64,000 nucleotides of DNA from CAYSPG01 sp964432885. GTDB taxonomy: Bacteria > Bacteroidota > Bacteroidia > AKYH767-A > OLB10. Shown piece after piece: positions 18,284 through 26,432 of the stretch (within the stretch, counting starts at the first letter, position 1; every line of letters starts with the position of its first letter). The notes under the pieces were generated by a model, which ran no database searches, was not told the DNA's origin, and was given only the letters and a program-made list of their open reading frames with translations. The position numbers were made by a program, and so were the translations under genes. The DNA lies in assembly GCA_964432885.1 (NCBI GenBank), contig CAYSPG010000008.1, positions 62,001 through 126,000 on the forward strand. The letters run 5' to 3'.

Positions 18284-18628
18284 TTACATTCTATTATTCT
18301 CATCCGGAAAAATCACAGTAGGTTTAAATGTTTTTGCTTCTTCGGGGGTCATCATAGCGTATGCAATCACAATTATAACATCGCCTACCTGCACCAGTCG
18401 CGCTGCCGGGCCGTTTAAGCAAACTATGCCACTGCCTCTTTCACCTTTTATAACATACGTTTCAAGCCGCGCCCCGTTATTAATATTTACCACCTGCACC
18501 TTTTCATGCTCCATTATTCCCGAGGCTGACATCAAATCCTGGTCAAGCGTAATGCTGCCCACATAATTTAGCTCGGCCTGCGTTACCCGCACGCGGTGTA
18601 TTTTTGATTTTAACAGGGTTATTTGCAT
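18284..18628 (-). CDS. panD: aspartate 1-decarboxylase
   Basis: A pyruvoyl enzyme that converts L-aspartate to beta-alanine for pantothenate and CoA synthesis. From the ATG at 18626-18628 the protein is 114 residues (MQITLLKSKIHRVRV). The self-cleavage site Gly24-Ser25 in NYVGSITLD then falls at the same number as in E. coli. An ATG four codons upstream also exists. Conserved ENGxRL-like (NNGARLETYV), GERGSGIVCLNGPAAR and VIIVIAYA segments are present. It is the first gene of the leftward panD-to-radA cluster. Confidence 0.95.
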   Translation of the reverse strand: MQITLLKSKIHRVRVTQAELNYVGSITLDQDLMSASGIMEHEKVQVVNINNGARLETYVIKGERGSGIVCLNGPAARLVQVGDVIIVIAYAMMTPEEAKTFKPTVIFPDENNRM

Positions 18629-18841
18629 TGTTGCCGCCAAAGGTATAAAGTTTGGTATTAATGTATTTGTAATGCTTGGGGCTGTTGTGTTTTCAATTTT
18701 AACTATAAAGTGAACAAGTGCATTGAATATTTAACTGTGTTAAAAAAAACAATGCTATGGATTTATTTTTTTGATTGTATAAATTTTAAGCATTGTATTG
18801 ATTTTTAGTAGTGGATATTCATAGCTGCAAGGTTGTGTTAT

Positions 18842-19177
18842 GTTTATAAAATGAGATATTTTGAATATGGGAAAGGCTGTTTTGATTACAGGATGGGGTA
18901 TCCCATACATGGGAGAGGCCGTTTTGATTGCAGGATGGGGTATCCCATACATGGGAGAGGCCGTTTTGATTACAGGATGGGGTATCCCATACATGGGAGA
19001 GGCCGTTTTGATTGCAGGATGGGGTATCCCATACATGGGAGAGGCCGTTTTGATTACAGGATGGGGTATCCCATACATGGGAGAGGCCGTTTTGATTGCA
19101 GGATGGGGTATCCCATACATGGGAGAGGCCGTTTTGATTACAGGATGAGATATCCCATACATGGGAGAGGCCATTTG
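18842..19177. repeat. 42-bp minisatellite, eight units
   Basis: Seven clear units start at 18884, 18926, 18968, 19010, 19052, 19094 and 19136, plus a decayed unit at 18842-18883. The unit starts GATTRCAGG. R alternates A,G,A,G,A,G,A, so the real expansion unit is an 84-bp dimer. Each unit contains ATGGGGTATCCCATACATGG, in which ATGGG/CCCAT and CCCAT/ATGGG stems are mutually exclusive. Inner units are identical apart from R; the outermost ones share GAGATAT instead of GGGGTAT. Because 42 is divisible by three, several frames stay open on both strands, but no start signal supports translation. Confidence 0.93.
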
Positions 19178-19268
19178 GGCACCAAAACAGGGAGTGCTCA
19201 GGTATTGTTAAAGTAACTTTGCTTTTCAATGGTTTATAACCATATTTATAGCATTGGTAAGGCAAAAA

Positions 19269-19391
19269 ATGTGTAATAAGGATGGAAAAATTAAATGGTA
19301 TGGTAGCTTAACATCAAAAGGAAGTACCATATATACAAAAGCATATAATGGCTCGCAGGCAAAAAAAATTGTACGATCACGGACAGGGTAA
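19269..19391 (+). CDS. possible 40-residue small ORF
   Basis: ATG at 19269 to TAA at 19389-19391. The product starts MCNKDGKIKWYGSLTSKG and is basic (it ends KKIVRSRTG). The composition is protein-like rather than low complexity, but no family is recognised and there is no independent evidence of expression. It may be a remnant of a longer gene. Confidence 0.22.
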   Translation: MCNKDGKIKWYGSLTSKGSTIYTKAYNGSQAKKIVRSRTG

Positions 19392-19409
19392 ATAAGGCAC
19401 AAAAAAATA

Positions 19410-19440
19410 ACTCCCGCAATCAACGTCTGACCACGGGAGT
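19410..19440 (-). terminator. hairpin with minus-strand T tract
   Basis: ACTCCCG (19410-19416) pairs with CGGGAGT (19434-19440). On the minus strand the hairpin is followed by TTATTTTTTT, so it would stop leftward transcription, although no leftward gene is recognised upstream. It may also be an RNA element read rightward. Confidence 0.4.
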
Positions 19441-19540
19441 AACCTAAACTTAATAAGCCTATGAAAACAACACATAAATAACGCACACAGGGTGGTTTTG
19501 GTTTTTACTGTTAATAACTTTTTTTTACCCTACCCCTATT

Positions 19541-19569
19541 GCCCTGTATAGGCCAATGGTTTAAATTCG
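19541..19569 (+). promoter_or_regulatory. candidate promoter of the subtilase gene
   Basis: TTG at 19541 region, a 20-bp spacer, then TAAATTCG (19562-19569), one base from the Bacteroidota TAnnTTTG box; the start codon is 22 bp further on. Confidence 0.38.
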
Positions 19570-19590
19570 CCCATCTTAAAAAAAACTAAC

Positions 19591-22419
19591 ATGAATTTTA
19601 AAACATTACTTGCAGCAGCCATGCTGCTTTGCGCCCCATTTGCCATGAATGGAGGCAACCCGGCTCACCAGGCATTTAAACTTGCCCCCGGTGCCAATTA
19701 CCAAAAAGGAACCATCATCCTTAAAGTAAAACCTGATTACCGCAGCTTTTGCAGCCGCACCGGCATTGCCAGCAGCCCCGTTACCACAGCATTAACCATG
19801 GTAAACTGCACTTCGGTACAAAAAATATTTCCACAAAAACAACAACCCTTAGCACAGCGCAATGCCATGGGCCAACAATTGGTTGACCTGTCATTGATTT
19901 ACGAAGCCACCATTGATATAAATGCTGATATAGAAAAAACCATAAACCAACTCATGTCCACAGGCATGTTACAATATGCCGAGCCGCGCTACATCTACAA
20001 TGCACACTACACCCCCAACGACCCATCCTCCGGTGGCCAGTATGCACTTACAAAAATTCAGGCCTATGCCGGCTGGGACATAAGCAAAGGCGACACCAGT
20101 GTGGTTATAGGCATTGTTGACTCAGGCACCGACTGGAACCACCCCGACCTGCAAAACAACATCAAATACAACTATGCCGACCCCATTAATGGCACCGATG
20201 ACGATAACGATGGATTTACCGACAACTACCGTGGCTGGGATGTAAGCGAAAACGATAACGACCCTATGATAGATCAAAGCCCGCACGGCTCGCACGTATC
20301 GGGATGTGCCGCTGCTTCTACGGATAATGGCGTGGGTGTGGCAAGCCCCGGCTTTAACTGCAAATTTTTAGCTGTAAAATGTGCCAATGCCACCGCCACC
20401 ACCACCATCGACCATGGTTACGAAGGCATCGTTTACGCTGCCGACCACGGCTGCCAGGTAATTAACTGCTCGTGGGGAGGTGCAGGTGCCGGACAGTACG
20501 GACAGGATGCCGTTACGTATGCAACCATCAATATGAATGTAACAGTGTTTTGCTCGGCCGGAAACACCAGCACCGATATAGCACAATATCCCTCAGCATA
20601 TCAATACGCTTACAGCATTGCATCCACCAATAGTGGCGATAACAAATCAGGCTTTAGCACCTGGAACTATACCGTGGATATGTGCGCACCCGGTTCAAAC
20701 ATATACTCAACCTATTACAACAATACCTATGCAAACCAAAGCGGCACCTCCATGGCATCGCCCATTGCTGCCGGATGCGCAGGTGTGGTTAAAGCCATGT
20801 TTCCATCATACAATGCACAGCAAATTGGCGAACAGTTAAAAATGACTGCCGATAATATTTATGGTGTAGGCACCAACGGAAATTATGCAGGCAAATTAGG
20901 CACCGGCCGCATCAACCTTTTTCGTGCACTTACCGAAAGCCCGCAATCAGTAAAGATGGATAACCTTATTACCACCGATTATAACGACAATGCCTTTGTA
21001 TTTGGCGATACGTTAAACATTACCGGTGATATAATCAACTACCTGGCACCGCTTACTAACCTTACCGTTACACTTACCTCCACATCAGGCTATGTTACCG
21101 TACTTGACGGAACCACCAACCCCGGTGCCATGGCCACCATGAGCACCCTAAACAACAATGCCGACCCCTTTACAGTAAAAATAAACACAGGCGCACCGCT
21201 AAACTCAAAAGTTACCTTTAAAATAAACTGCAGCGATGGCACCTACAGCACCGACCAGTATTTTGATGTAGTAATAAATGTTGATTACATAAACGTAACA
21301 GTAAACGATGTATCCACATCCATCACCAGCAAAGGCCGCCACTATTATAACGATGGGCCACCAACCCAGGGCCTGGGTTTTATATACAACAGCGCCAATC
21401 TTGTTTATGATGGAGGGCTTATGATAGGTGTTAGCGCCACCCGCGTAAGCGATATGGTGCGCGATGCGGCTGCTTACAACAATGATTTTGCCTCGGCACA
21501 GGTGGTACAAATTGTTAATCCAACCGTTGCATCCGATTTTGATTTATACGGAAAGTTTAACGATAACAATGCTCCTGCGGCCACGCGCCTAAATGTTTTG
21601 GTAACGCATAAAACATTTGCATGGACATCGGCCGGCAACCGCAAATTTGTAATTGTTGAATACAACATAAAAAACAACGGCACTGCATCCTTAAGCAATC
21701 TGTACAGCGGCATTTTCAGCGATTGGGATGTGCCCGCATTTGGTAACAACAAAGCCGATGTGGATAACACACTTAAAATGGGTTACACCTACAGCACCGA
21801 TGCAGGAGGTGCATGGGCCGGTGTAAAGCTGCTTACACAAGGCGGATTTAAAAATTATGCCATTGATAACGTAGCTGGCGGAAGCGGAGGTGTGGATATA
21901 ACCGATGACTTTACCGATGCAGAAAAATACACCACCCTGTCAACCAACCGCGCACAGGCCGGAGGCACCGGAACAGGCATGGATGTGTGCCAAACAGTAA
22001 GCTCAGGCCCCTTTACCATTGCTGCTGGCGATAGCGTAATAGTAGCCTTCGCACTAATTGCAGGCGATGATTTGAATGATATACAAACCAGCGCCACCAA
22101 TGCACAAATAAAGTACGATGGCATTACCACCGCTATACATAACCCAACCGGCACTGCACTAACCGAAGAGTTGTTTGAACCCTATCCCAATCCGGCTAAC
22201 GGCAATATTTCCATATCCTTTATCACTGCCGGTGATGAAGTTACAAAACTTGATATTTTGGATGTAGTGGGTAAAGAAATAATGAACGTAAATGTGGCCC
22301 AAAACACAGCCGGGTTGCAAACAGTTGCCGTTCAAACCCATACCCTTGGCAAGGGGGTTTACTTTGTACGTCTTACCACTGCCCAAAAAACATTTACCAG
22401 CAAATTTGTACTCGAATAA
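19591..22419 (+). CDS. secreted S8 (subtilisin-like) serine peptidase with T9SS tail
   Basis: A 942-residue exported protease. A signal peptide (~1-20) is followed by an inhibitor-like prodomain to ~residue 140. The peptidase S8 domain has the catalytic triad Asp177 (GIVDSGTDWNHPDL), His232 (PHGSHVSGCAA) and Ser387 (SGTSMASP), with the oxyanion Asn in CSAGNTS. A large beta-rich region follows, and residues ~865-942 form a T9SS type A sorting domain (EPYPNPANGNISISF ... GVYFVRLTTA ... SKFVLE). It probably degrades external protein. All triad residues are intact. It is followed 45 bp later by a small His-rich exported protein. Confidence 0.94.
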   Translation: MNFKTLLAAAMLLCAPFAMNGGNPAHQAFKLAPGANYQKGTIILKVKPDYRSFCSRTGIASSPVTTALTMVNCTSVQKIFPQKQQPLAQRNAMGQQLVDLSLIYEATIDINADIEKTINQLMSTGMLQYAEPRYIYNAHYTPNDPSSGGQYALTKIQAYAGWDISKGDTSVVIGIVDSGTDWNHPDLQNNIKYNYADPINGTDDDNDGFTDNYRGWDVSENDNDPMIDQSPHGSHVSGCAAASTDNGVGVASPGFNCKFLAVKCANATATTTIDHGYEGIVYAADHGCQVINCSWGGAGAGQYGQDAVTYATINMNVTVFCSAGNTSTDIAQYPSAYQYAYSIASTNSGDNKSGFSTWNYTVDMCAPGSNIYSTYYNNTYANQSGTSMASPIAAGCAGVVKAMFPSYNAQQIGEQLKMTADNIYGVGTNGNYAGKLGTGRINLFRALTESPQSVKMDNLITTDYNDNAFVFGDTLNITGDIINYLAPLTNLTVTLTSTSGYVTVLDGTTNPGAMATMSTLNNNADPFTVKINTGAPLNSKVTFKINCSDGTYSTDQYFDVVINVDYINVTVNDVSTSITSKGRHYYNDGPPTQGLGFIYNSANLVYDGGLMIGVSATRVSDMVRDAAAYNNDFASAQVVQIVNPTVASDFDLYGKFNDNNAPAATRLNVLVTHKTFAWTSAGNRKFVIVEYNIKNNGTASLSNLYSGIFSDWDVPAFGNNKADVDNTLKMGYTYSTDAGGAWAGVKLLTQGGFKNYAIDNVAGGSGGVDITDDFTDAEKYTTLSTNRAQAGGTGTGMDVCQTVSSGPFTIAAGDSVIVAFALIAGDDLNDIQTSATNAQIKYDGITTAIHNPTGTALTEELFEPYPNPANGNISISFITAGDEVTKLDILDVVGKEIMNVNVAQNTAGLQTVAVQTHTLGKGVYFVRLTTAQKTFTSKFVLE

Positions 22420-22422
22420 AAT

Positions 22423-22430
22423 TATTTTTG
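22423..22430 (+). promoter_or_regulatory. -7 box TATTTTTG
   Basis: Exact TAnnTTTG match 35 bp before the start of the His-rich protein gene. A -33 element is not clear, so the gene may be transcribed both from here and by read-through from the protease. Confidence 0.42.
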
Positions 22431-22464
22431 CACCTATAATTTAAACCAAATAAAAAATAAACAA

Positions 22465-22896
22465 ATGATCAGAAAATCAATTGCAACCATTGCGCTGCTG
22501 ATGTTTTCGGTAGCCGTAATTGCACAAAACAAAATCAGCGACTGGCCTGAGTTAAAAACATTTCATGGCGTAATGTCAACCACGTTTCACCCAAGTGAAG
22601 AAGGCAACCTTGCCCCTATTAAAGAGCGCGCTGGCGAAATGCTTGATAAAGCCGTAGCACTGCAGGCATCAAAAGCTCCCGAAGCATTTGCTACCGAAAA
22701 AATTAAATCGGCTGTAAACAGGCTTGTTGCCGGGTCAAAAGAATTAAAAATGATAGTTGACCAAAAGCAAGCTGATGATGTAATTACCAAAAAACTTGCG
22801 GCACTGCACGATGTGTTTCATGAAATTGTGGGTCTTTGTGTACATGGCGAAGGCGAAAAACATGAGCATAAAGATGATGATGGGCATAAGCATTAA
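22465..22896 (+). CDS. small exported protein with His-rich C-terminus
   Basis: A 143-residue protein with a signal peptide (cleavage near VIAQN, residue ~22), a predicted all-helical body (KERAGEMLDKAVALQ, VAGSKELKMIVDQKQADDV) and a C-terminal tail rich in His, Asp and Lys (GEGEKHEHKDDDGHKH) that could bind divalent metal. I do not recognise a named family; the helical body with conserved 'H ... H' residues resembles small periplasmic metal-binding proteins. It follows the subtilase by 45 bp and is ended by a strong terminator. Confidence 0.75.
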   Translation: MIRKSIATIALLMFSVAVIAQNKISDWPELKTFHGVMSTTFHPSEEGNLAPIKERAGEMLDKAVALQASKAPEAFATEKIKSAVNRLVAGSKELKMIVDQKQADDVITKKLAALHDVFHEIVGLCVHGEGEKHEHKDDDGHKH

Positions 22897-22920
22897 TTAA
22901 ACCCACTTAAAAATAAACAA

Positions 22921-22955
22921 AGAGGCTGCCTTAAAATGGTGGCCTCTTTTTTTTT
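22921..22955 (+). terminator. intrinsic terminator after the His-rich protein
   Basis: AGAGGC and GCCTCT arms (22921-22926 and 22942-22947), helped by inner G-C pairs, are followed by nine T. It sits at the end of a minus-strand gene too and may work in both directions. Confidence 0.85.
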
Positions 22956-23730
22956 AAAAAGAATTGGCTATTCCCTCTGCAAGTTGTGGAAAACACTTGC
23001 TTATAATATCGTCCATGTGATTGGTGGATGTGGGTATGTGGGCCACAGCAAAATTGCCAGCTATTTGTTTTCCGTTTTTATCATACACGGCAAAGTGAAG
23101 CATCACATCACGCTGATATACCTGGTTGGCAATGTCAAGGCAGTTTTTATAATTGGTTTTAATTTCAAACTGCGTTAGAAAAACAAAATAATCGGTGCCG
23201 AATTTTTCAAACAACTTTTGAAACACTTCCTTTTTACCCACCACGGAATTCATGTAGTTGGTATTTTTCTCGTTGATGTATTGCGTGGCTGTGCGCGAGT
23301 CAGATGCAGAATTATCAGCGCTGTTGTTATTAAACAAAACTTTATTAAGCGTTTCGTAAGCGGGTACCATGGGTTTGGCATACGCAAATGAAGTAGTGTT
23401 AAACAAACTGCCCGCTGCCTGTATAAATTCAGCCACAGTATCGTGCTGTAAAAGCGATACGCATGGGTAACGGCCTTTCAACTCACGGTGCACAAACCAC
23501 TCGGTACGGTTATGAAACGTATTGCGAATTAACTCAGCATTTTTTTTTGTTTCATCAATAATATCCTTATCCGCATCCGAAATATAAAAGCGCGGGTCAT
23601 AAGGTATAAGCATGATGCTGTGCTGCGGTGTGGTTTGTACATTCATTTGCACAGGCATTTCAGATTGTGCCACGCACAGGTTAACAAATAAAACAGCAGC
23701 TGTGGTAACTAAAACTAATCTATTGCACAT
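22954..23730 (-). CDS. exported protein of unknown function
   Basis: A protein of 258 residues when started at the ATG at 23728-23730 (MCNRLVLVTTAAVLF), which gives a clean signal peptide ending CVAQS; a longer frame opens 18 codons upstream. The mature part contains SIMLIPYDPRFYISDADKDI and later FGTDYFVFLTQFEIKTNYKN and MLHFAVYDKNGKQI, which resembles secreted proteins scoring 'IPF.P..y.sD', but no named function follows. It lies next to rseP on the same strand, separated by 93 bp. Confidence 0.7.
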   Translation of the reverse strand: MCNRLVLVTTAAVLFVNLCVAQSEMPVQMNVQTTPQHSIMLIPYDPRFYISDADKDIIDETKKNAELIRNTFHNRTEWFVHRELKGRYPCVSLLQHDTVAEFIQAAGSLFNTTSFAYAKPMVPAYETLNKVLFNNNSADNSASDSRTATQYINEKNTNYMNSVVGKKEVFQKLFEKFGTDYFVFLTQFEIKTNYKNCLDIANQVYQRDVMLHFAVYDKNGKQIAGNFAVAHIPTSTNHMDDIISKCFPQLAEGIANSF

Positions 23731-23823
23731 GGTAATTTTTGTTTCACACAAAACTAAAAGCGCGCATAGCAGCATTTGCTGCACAACAAATTATTTTATG
23801 AATGTATGGTTGTTAAATAAAAA

Positions 23824-25152
23824 TCAACTATCAAACAACTTCCAAATATCGTTACCAATAACAAACACCATAAGTGCCAGTAAAAAAACCATGCCTGCCA
23901 CTTGTGTTTTTTCCATAAAGGCATCGCTAAACTTTCTGCGTGTAATTGCTTCGATAGTTAAAAACAAAACATGCCCGCCATCCAATGCAGGTATGGGCAG
24001 TATATTCATAAAAGCAAGTACCATAGAAAGCAAACCGGTTAAATACCAAAAGCGTGGCCAGTCCCAAACGCCACCATAAATTTTTGCAATGCCAATAGGC
24101 CCTTGCATACTGTCCTGAAATTTTTCTTCGCCCTTAAATAGTTTTTTAAATCCTTTGGCATTGCTTACCAGTGTTTCAATTGCATCCGAAGTTCCAAATG
24201 CAATAGCCGAAGAAACCGTGTAGGGTTGCAACTTATAATTGCCATTGTTTAAAGGGCCGGTTTCATAAGCCACACCGATGGTTCCTTTAGAACTTACATT
24301 TACTGTAATATCTTTTGCGCTTTGGTTTCGCTCAACCGATAGCAAAACGGTTTCGCCTTTTTTACTTGCCAGATATTCTTTTAAAAAGTCATCGCCCGAA
24401 ATTTTTTGCCCGTCAACAGCTGTAATTTTATCGCCCTTTAAAACACCGGCTTTAAACGCATTATCGCCAACCACTACATCGCCCACCTCATACATCAACG
24501 GGCCTGAGCCTATAAAATTTGAACGCACACGAGCACCTGCCTTGCGGTAAAAATTATCAGGCACTACAATATTTACTTCCTGTCCGTTGCGCAAAACGGT
24601 TACCGTAGCTCCAAACAATACACGTGTTGAAAGCATGTCATCAAACCGTTCAAACGATTTTCCATTAAGAGCAATTACTTTATCACCTGTTTTAAAGCCA
24701 AGCTCTTCGCCAAGTTTATATGCCACTATGCTTTTAACTTCGCTGTTGGGTAAATAATCTTCCTTATAGTGCAGCAGCGTGGCCGAAAAAATAGCTATGC
24801 CCAATATTACATTCATGATTACACCGCCTGTCATTACAATAAGGCGCTGCCAGGCAGGTTTGCTGCGGAATTCCCATGGTTGCGGGGGTTGCGCCATCTG
24901 CTCTTTATCCATACTCTCGTCAACCATGCCCGAAATTTTTACGTATCCGCCAAATGGCAGCCAGCCAACGCCATACTCGCAGTCGCCTTTTTTAAAGCTA
25001 AAGAATTTTATTCCCCAGGCATCAAAAAATAAATAAAATTTTTCTACTCTTATTCCAAAAGCGCGGGCAGCCAAATAGTGCCCAAGCTCGTGAAGCGTAA
25101 CTAAAATTGCCAAACCCAAAATCAATTGGGCGGCCATTATCAATCCTGTCAT
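23824..25152 (-). CDS. rseP: site-2 metalloprotease RseP
   Basis: A 442-residue intramembrane zinc protease. The first helix carries HELGH at residues 21-25 (HExxH). Two PDZ domains occupy roughly 115-300 (KTGDKVIALNGKSF and KGDKITAVDGQKISG). The last helices contain NILPIPALDGGH, the second active-site motif. RseP cleaves anti-sigma factors and leftover signal peptides within the membrane. It lies 12 bp downstream of dxr, an arrangement common in bacteria. Confidence 0.95.
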   Translation of the reverse strand: MTGLIMAAQLILGLAILVTLHELGHYLAARAFGIRVEKFYLFFDAWGIKFFSFKKGDCEYGVGWLPFGGYVKISGMVDESMDKEQMAQPPQPWEFRSKPAWQRLIVMTGGVIMNVILGIAIFSATLLHYKEDYLPNSEVKSIVAYKLGEELGFKTGDKVIALNGKSFERFDDMLSTRVLFGATVTVLRNGQEVNIVVPDNFYRKAGARVRSNFIGSGPLMYEVGDVVVGDNAFKAGVLKGDKITAVDGQKISGDDFLKEYLASKKGETVLLSVERNQSAKDITVNVSSKGTIGVAYETGPLNNGNYKLQPYTVSSAIAFGTSDAIETLVSNAKGFKKLFKGEEKFQDSMQGPIGIAKIYGGVWDWPRFWYLTGLLSMVLAFMNILPIPALDGGHVLFLTIEAITRRKFSDAFMEKTQVAGMVFLLALMVFVIGNDIWKLFDS

Positions 25153-25164
25153 GTGGTTTATTTC

Positions 25165-26334
25165 TTATGCGAAATTATACTTTTTACTTATTAACGTGGT
25201 TGCCAGTTTTCTTGTTTCACTATCGGTCATAATTAAATCATCAAGCGAAGGGTTTTGCTGGTATGAAATTTCTTTCATGCATTGTTCCGTTAACAATGGC
25301 ATGTGGTTAAAGTTTAGGTTATCATTTAAAAATGCCTGCACGGCTATTTCGTTTGCAGCGTTAAGTATGCATGGCAAATTGCCATCGCGCATCATGGCTT
25401 CTTCGGCCAGCGTTAAATTTCTAAAAACATTTTTATCCGGTTGTTCAAAAGTTAACTGTGGATACGCAGTAAAATCAAAACGTGGAAAATCAGATGGCAA
25501 TCTCTTAGGATAACCAAGCGCATATTGAATAGGAAGTTTCATGTCGGGCAATCCCATTTGCGCTTTCATGCTTCCATCGGTAAACTGAACGATGCTGTGT
25601 ATAATGGATTGAGGATGGATGATAACATCAATTTGTTCGGGCTTTAAATTAAATAGCCATTTGGCTTCAATCATTTCCAATCCTTTATTCATCATGGTGG
25701 CCGAGTCAATGGTAATTTTTGCACCCATCGTCCAGTTGGGATGTTTAAGCGCTTGCTCCTTTGTAATTGTAGAAAGAAAATCTTTGCTCTTTCCGCGAAA
25801 AGGGCCGCCCGATGCAGTGAGATAAATTTTTTCGATGGGATTGTGAAACTCACCGGCCATGCATTGAAAAATGGCTGAGTGCTCTGAGTCAACGGGATAA
25901 ATATTTACGCCTTTTTCTTTGGCAAGCGTAGTAATTATATTACCAGCAACTACCAACGTTTCTTTATTGGCAAGAGCAATATTTTTTCCCGCTTTAATGG
26001 CTTCGATGGTTGGCAACAGGCCGGCATAGCCCACCATGGCTGTAAGTACAATGTCTATTTCATCTGATTGTACGCATTGTAAAATGGATTCAGAACCTGC
26101 AAAAATTTTTATCGGTAATGCAGATAAGGCTTCTTTTAAAATTCCATACTTTTCTTTATCTGAAACAACAACTGTATTTGGCAAAAACTCTTTTGCCTGT
26201 GCAATTAAAAGTTCGGTATTTGAATTTGCGGTAAGTAGTTCAACTTCAAAAAAATCTTTTTGACTGCGTATAACATCAAGCGCCTGCGTGCCTATAGAAC
26301 CTGTACTGCCTAAAATAGCTATTCTTTTTTTCAA
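25165..26334 (-). CDS. dxr: 1-deoxy-D-xylulose-5-phosphate reductoisomerase
   Basis: A 389-residue NADPH-dependent enzyme making 2-C-methyl-D-erythritol 4-phosphate in the non-mevalonate isoprenoid pathway. The nucleotide-binding start is ILGSTGSIGTQALDVI. The metal and substrate motifs NIYPVDSEHSAIFQ, LTASGGPFRG and HPNWTMGAKITIDSATMMNKGLE (given in parts along residues 150-230) are intact, as is IHPQSIIHS. Full length. Precedes rseP in a two-gene unit with its own promoter. Confidence 0.96.
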   Translation of the reverse strand: MKKRIAILGSTGSIGTQALDVIRSQKDFFEVELLTANSNTELLIAQAKEFLPNTVVVSDKEKYGILKEALSALPIKIFAGSESILQCVQSDEIDIVLTAMVGYAGLLPTIEAIKAGKNIALANKETLVVAGNIITTLAKEKGVNIYPVDSEHSAIFQCMAGEFHNPIEKIYLTASGGPFRGKSKDFLSTITKEQALKHPNWTMGAKITIDSATMMNKGLEMIEAKWLFNLKPEQIDVIIHPQSIIHSIVQFTDGSMKAQMGLPDMKLPIQYALGYPKRLPSDFPRFDFTAYPQLTFEQPDKNVFRNLTLAEEAMMRDGNLPCILNAANEIAVQAFLNDNLNFNHMPLLTEQCMKEISYQQNPSLDDLIMTDSETRKLATTLISKKYNFA

Positions 26335-26356
26335 AACGTAATTTACAAATTGTGCT

Positions 26357-26364
26357 CAAATGTA
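26357..26364 (-). promoter_or_regulatory. -7 box TACATTTG of dxr-rseP
   Basis: Reading the minus strand, TACATTTG is an exact TAnnTTTG match 22 bp before the dxr start codon; a TTTC sits 18 bp upstream where TTTG would be expected. Confidence 0.5.
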
Positions 26365-26432
26365 CGTAAGTTGACTATAGAGAAAGTTACATATTGAACA
26401 CAATAAAGCCATCATATCAATGGTGCTTTTGG

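Larger units (their letters stand above)
19178..19590. other. 413-bp spacer before the subtilase gene
   Basis: Between the minisatellite and the subtilase this holds a possible 40-codon ORF (19269-19391), a leftward-pointing hairpin (19410-19440) and a candidate promoter (19541-19569). Nothing else is recognisable. Confidence 0.5.

Noticed and set aside
18842..19177. CRISPR array
   Set aside because: Units are contiguous with no unique spacers, and there are no cas genes in the window.
18755..19265. Long open frames on both strands across the minisatellite (products of 95 to 148 residues)
   Set aside because: They exist because the 42-bp unit is a multiple of three and stop-free; several frames are equally open and no start signal or family supports any of them.
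19226..19486. 86-residue minus-strand ORF with a signal-peptide-like start
   Set aside because: It runs across the hairpin and low-complexity spacer, has no family match, and the leader likeness is explained by AT-rich bias.
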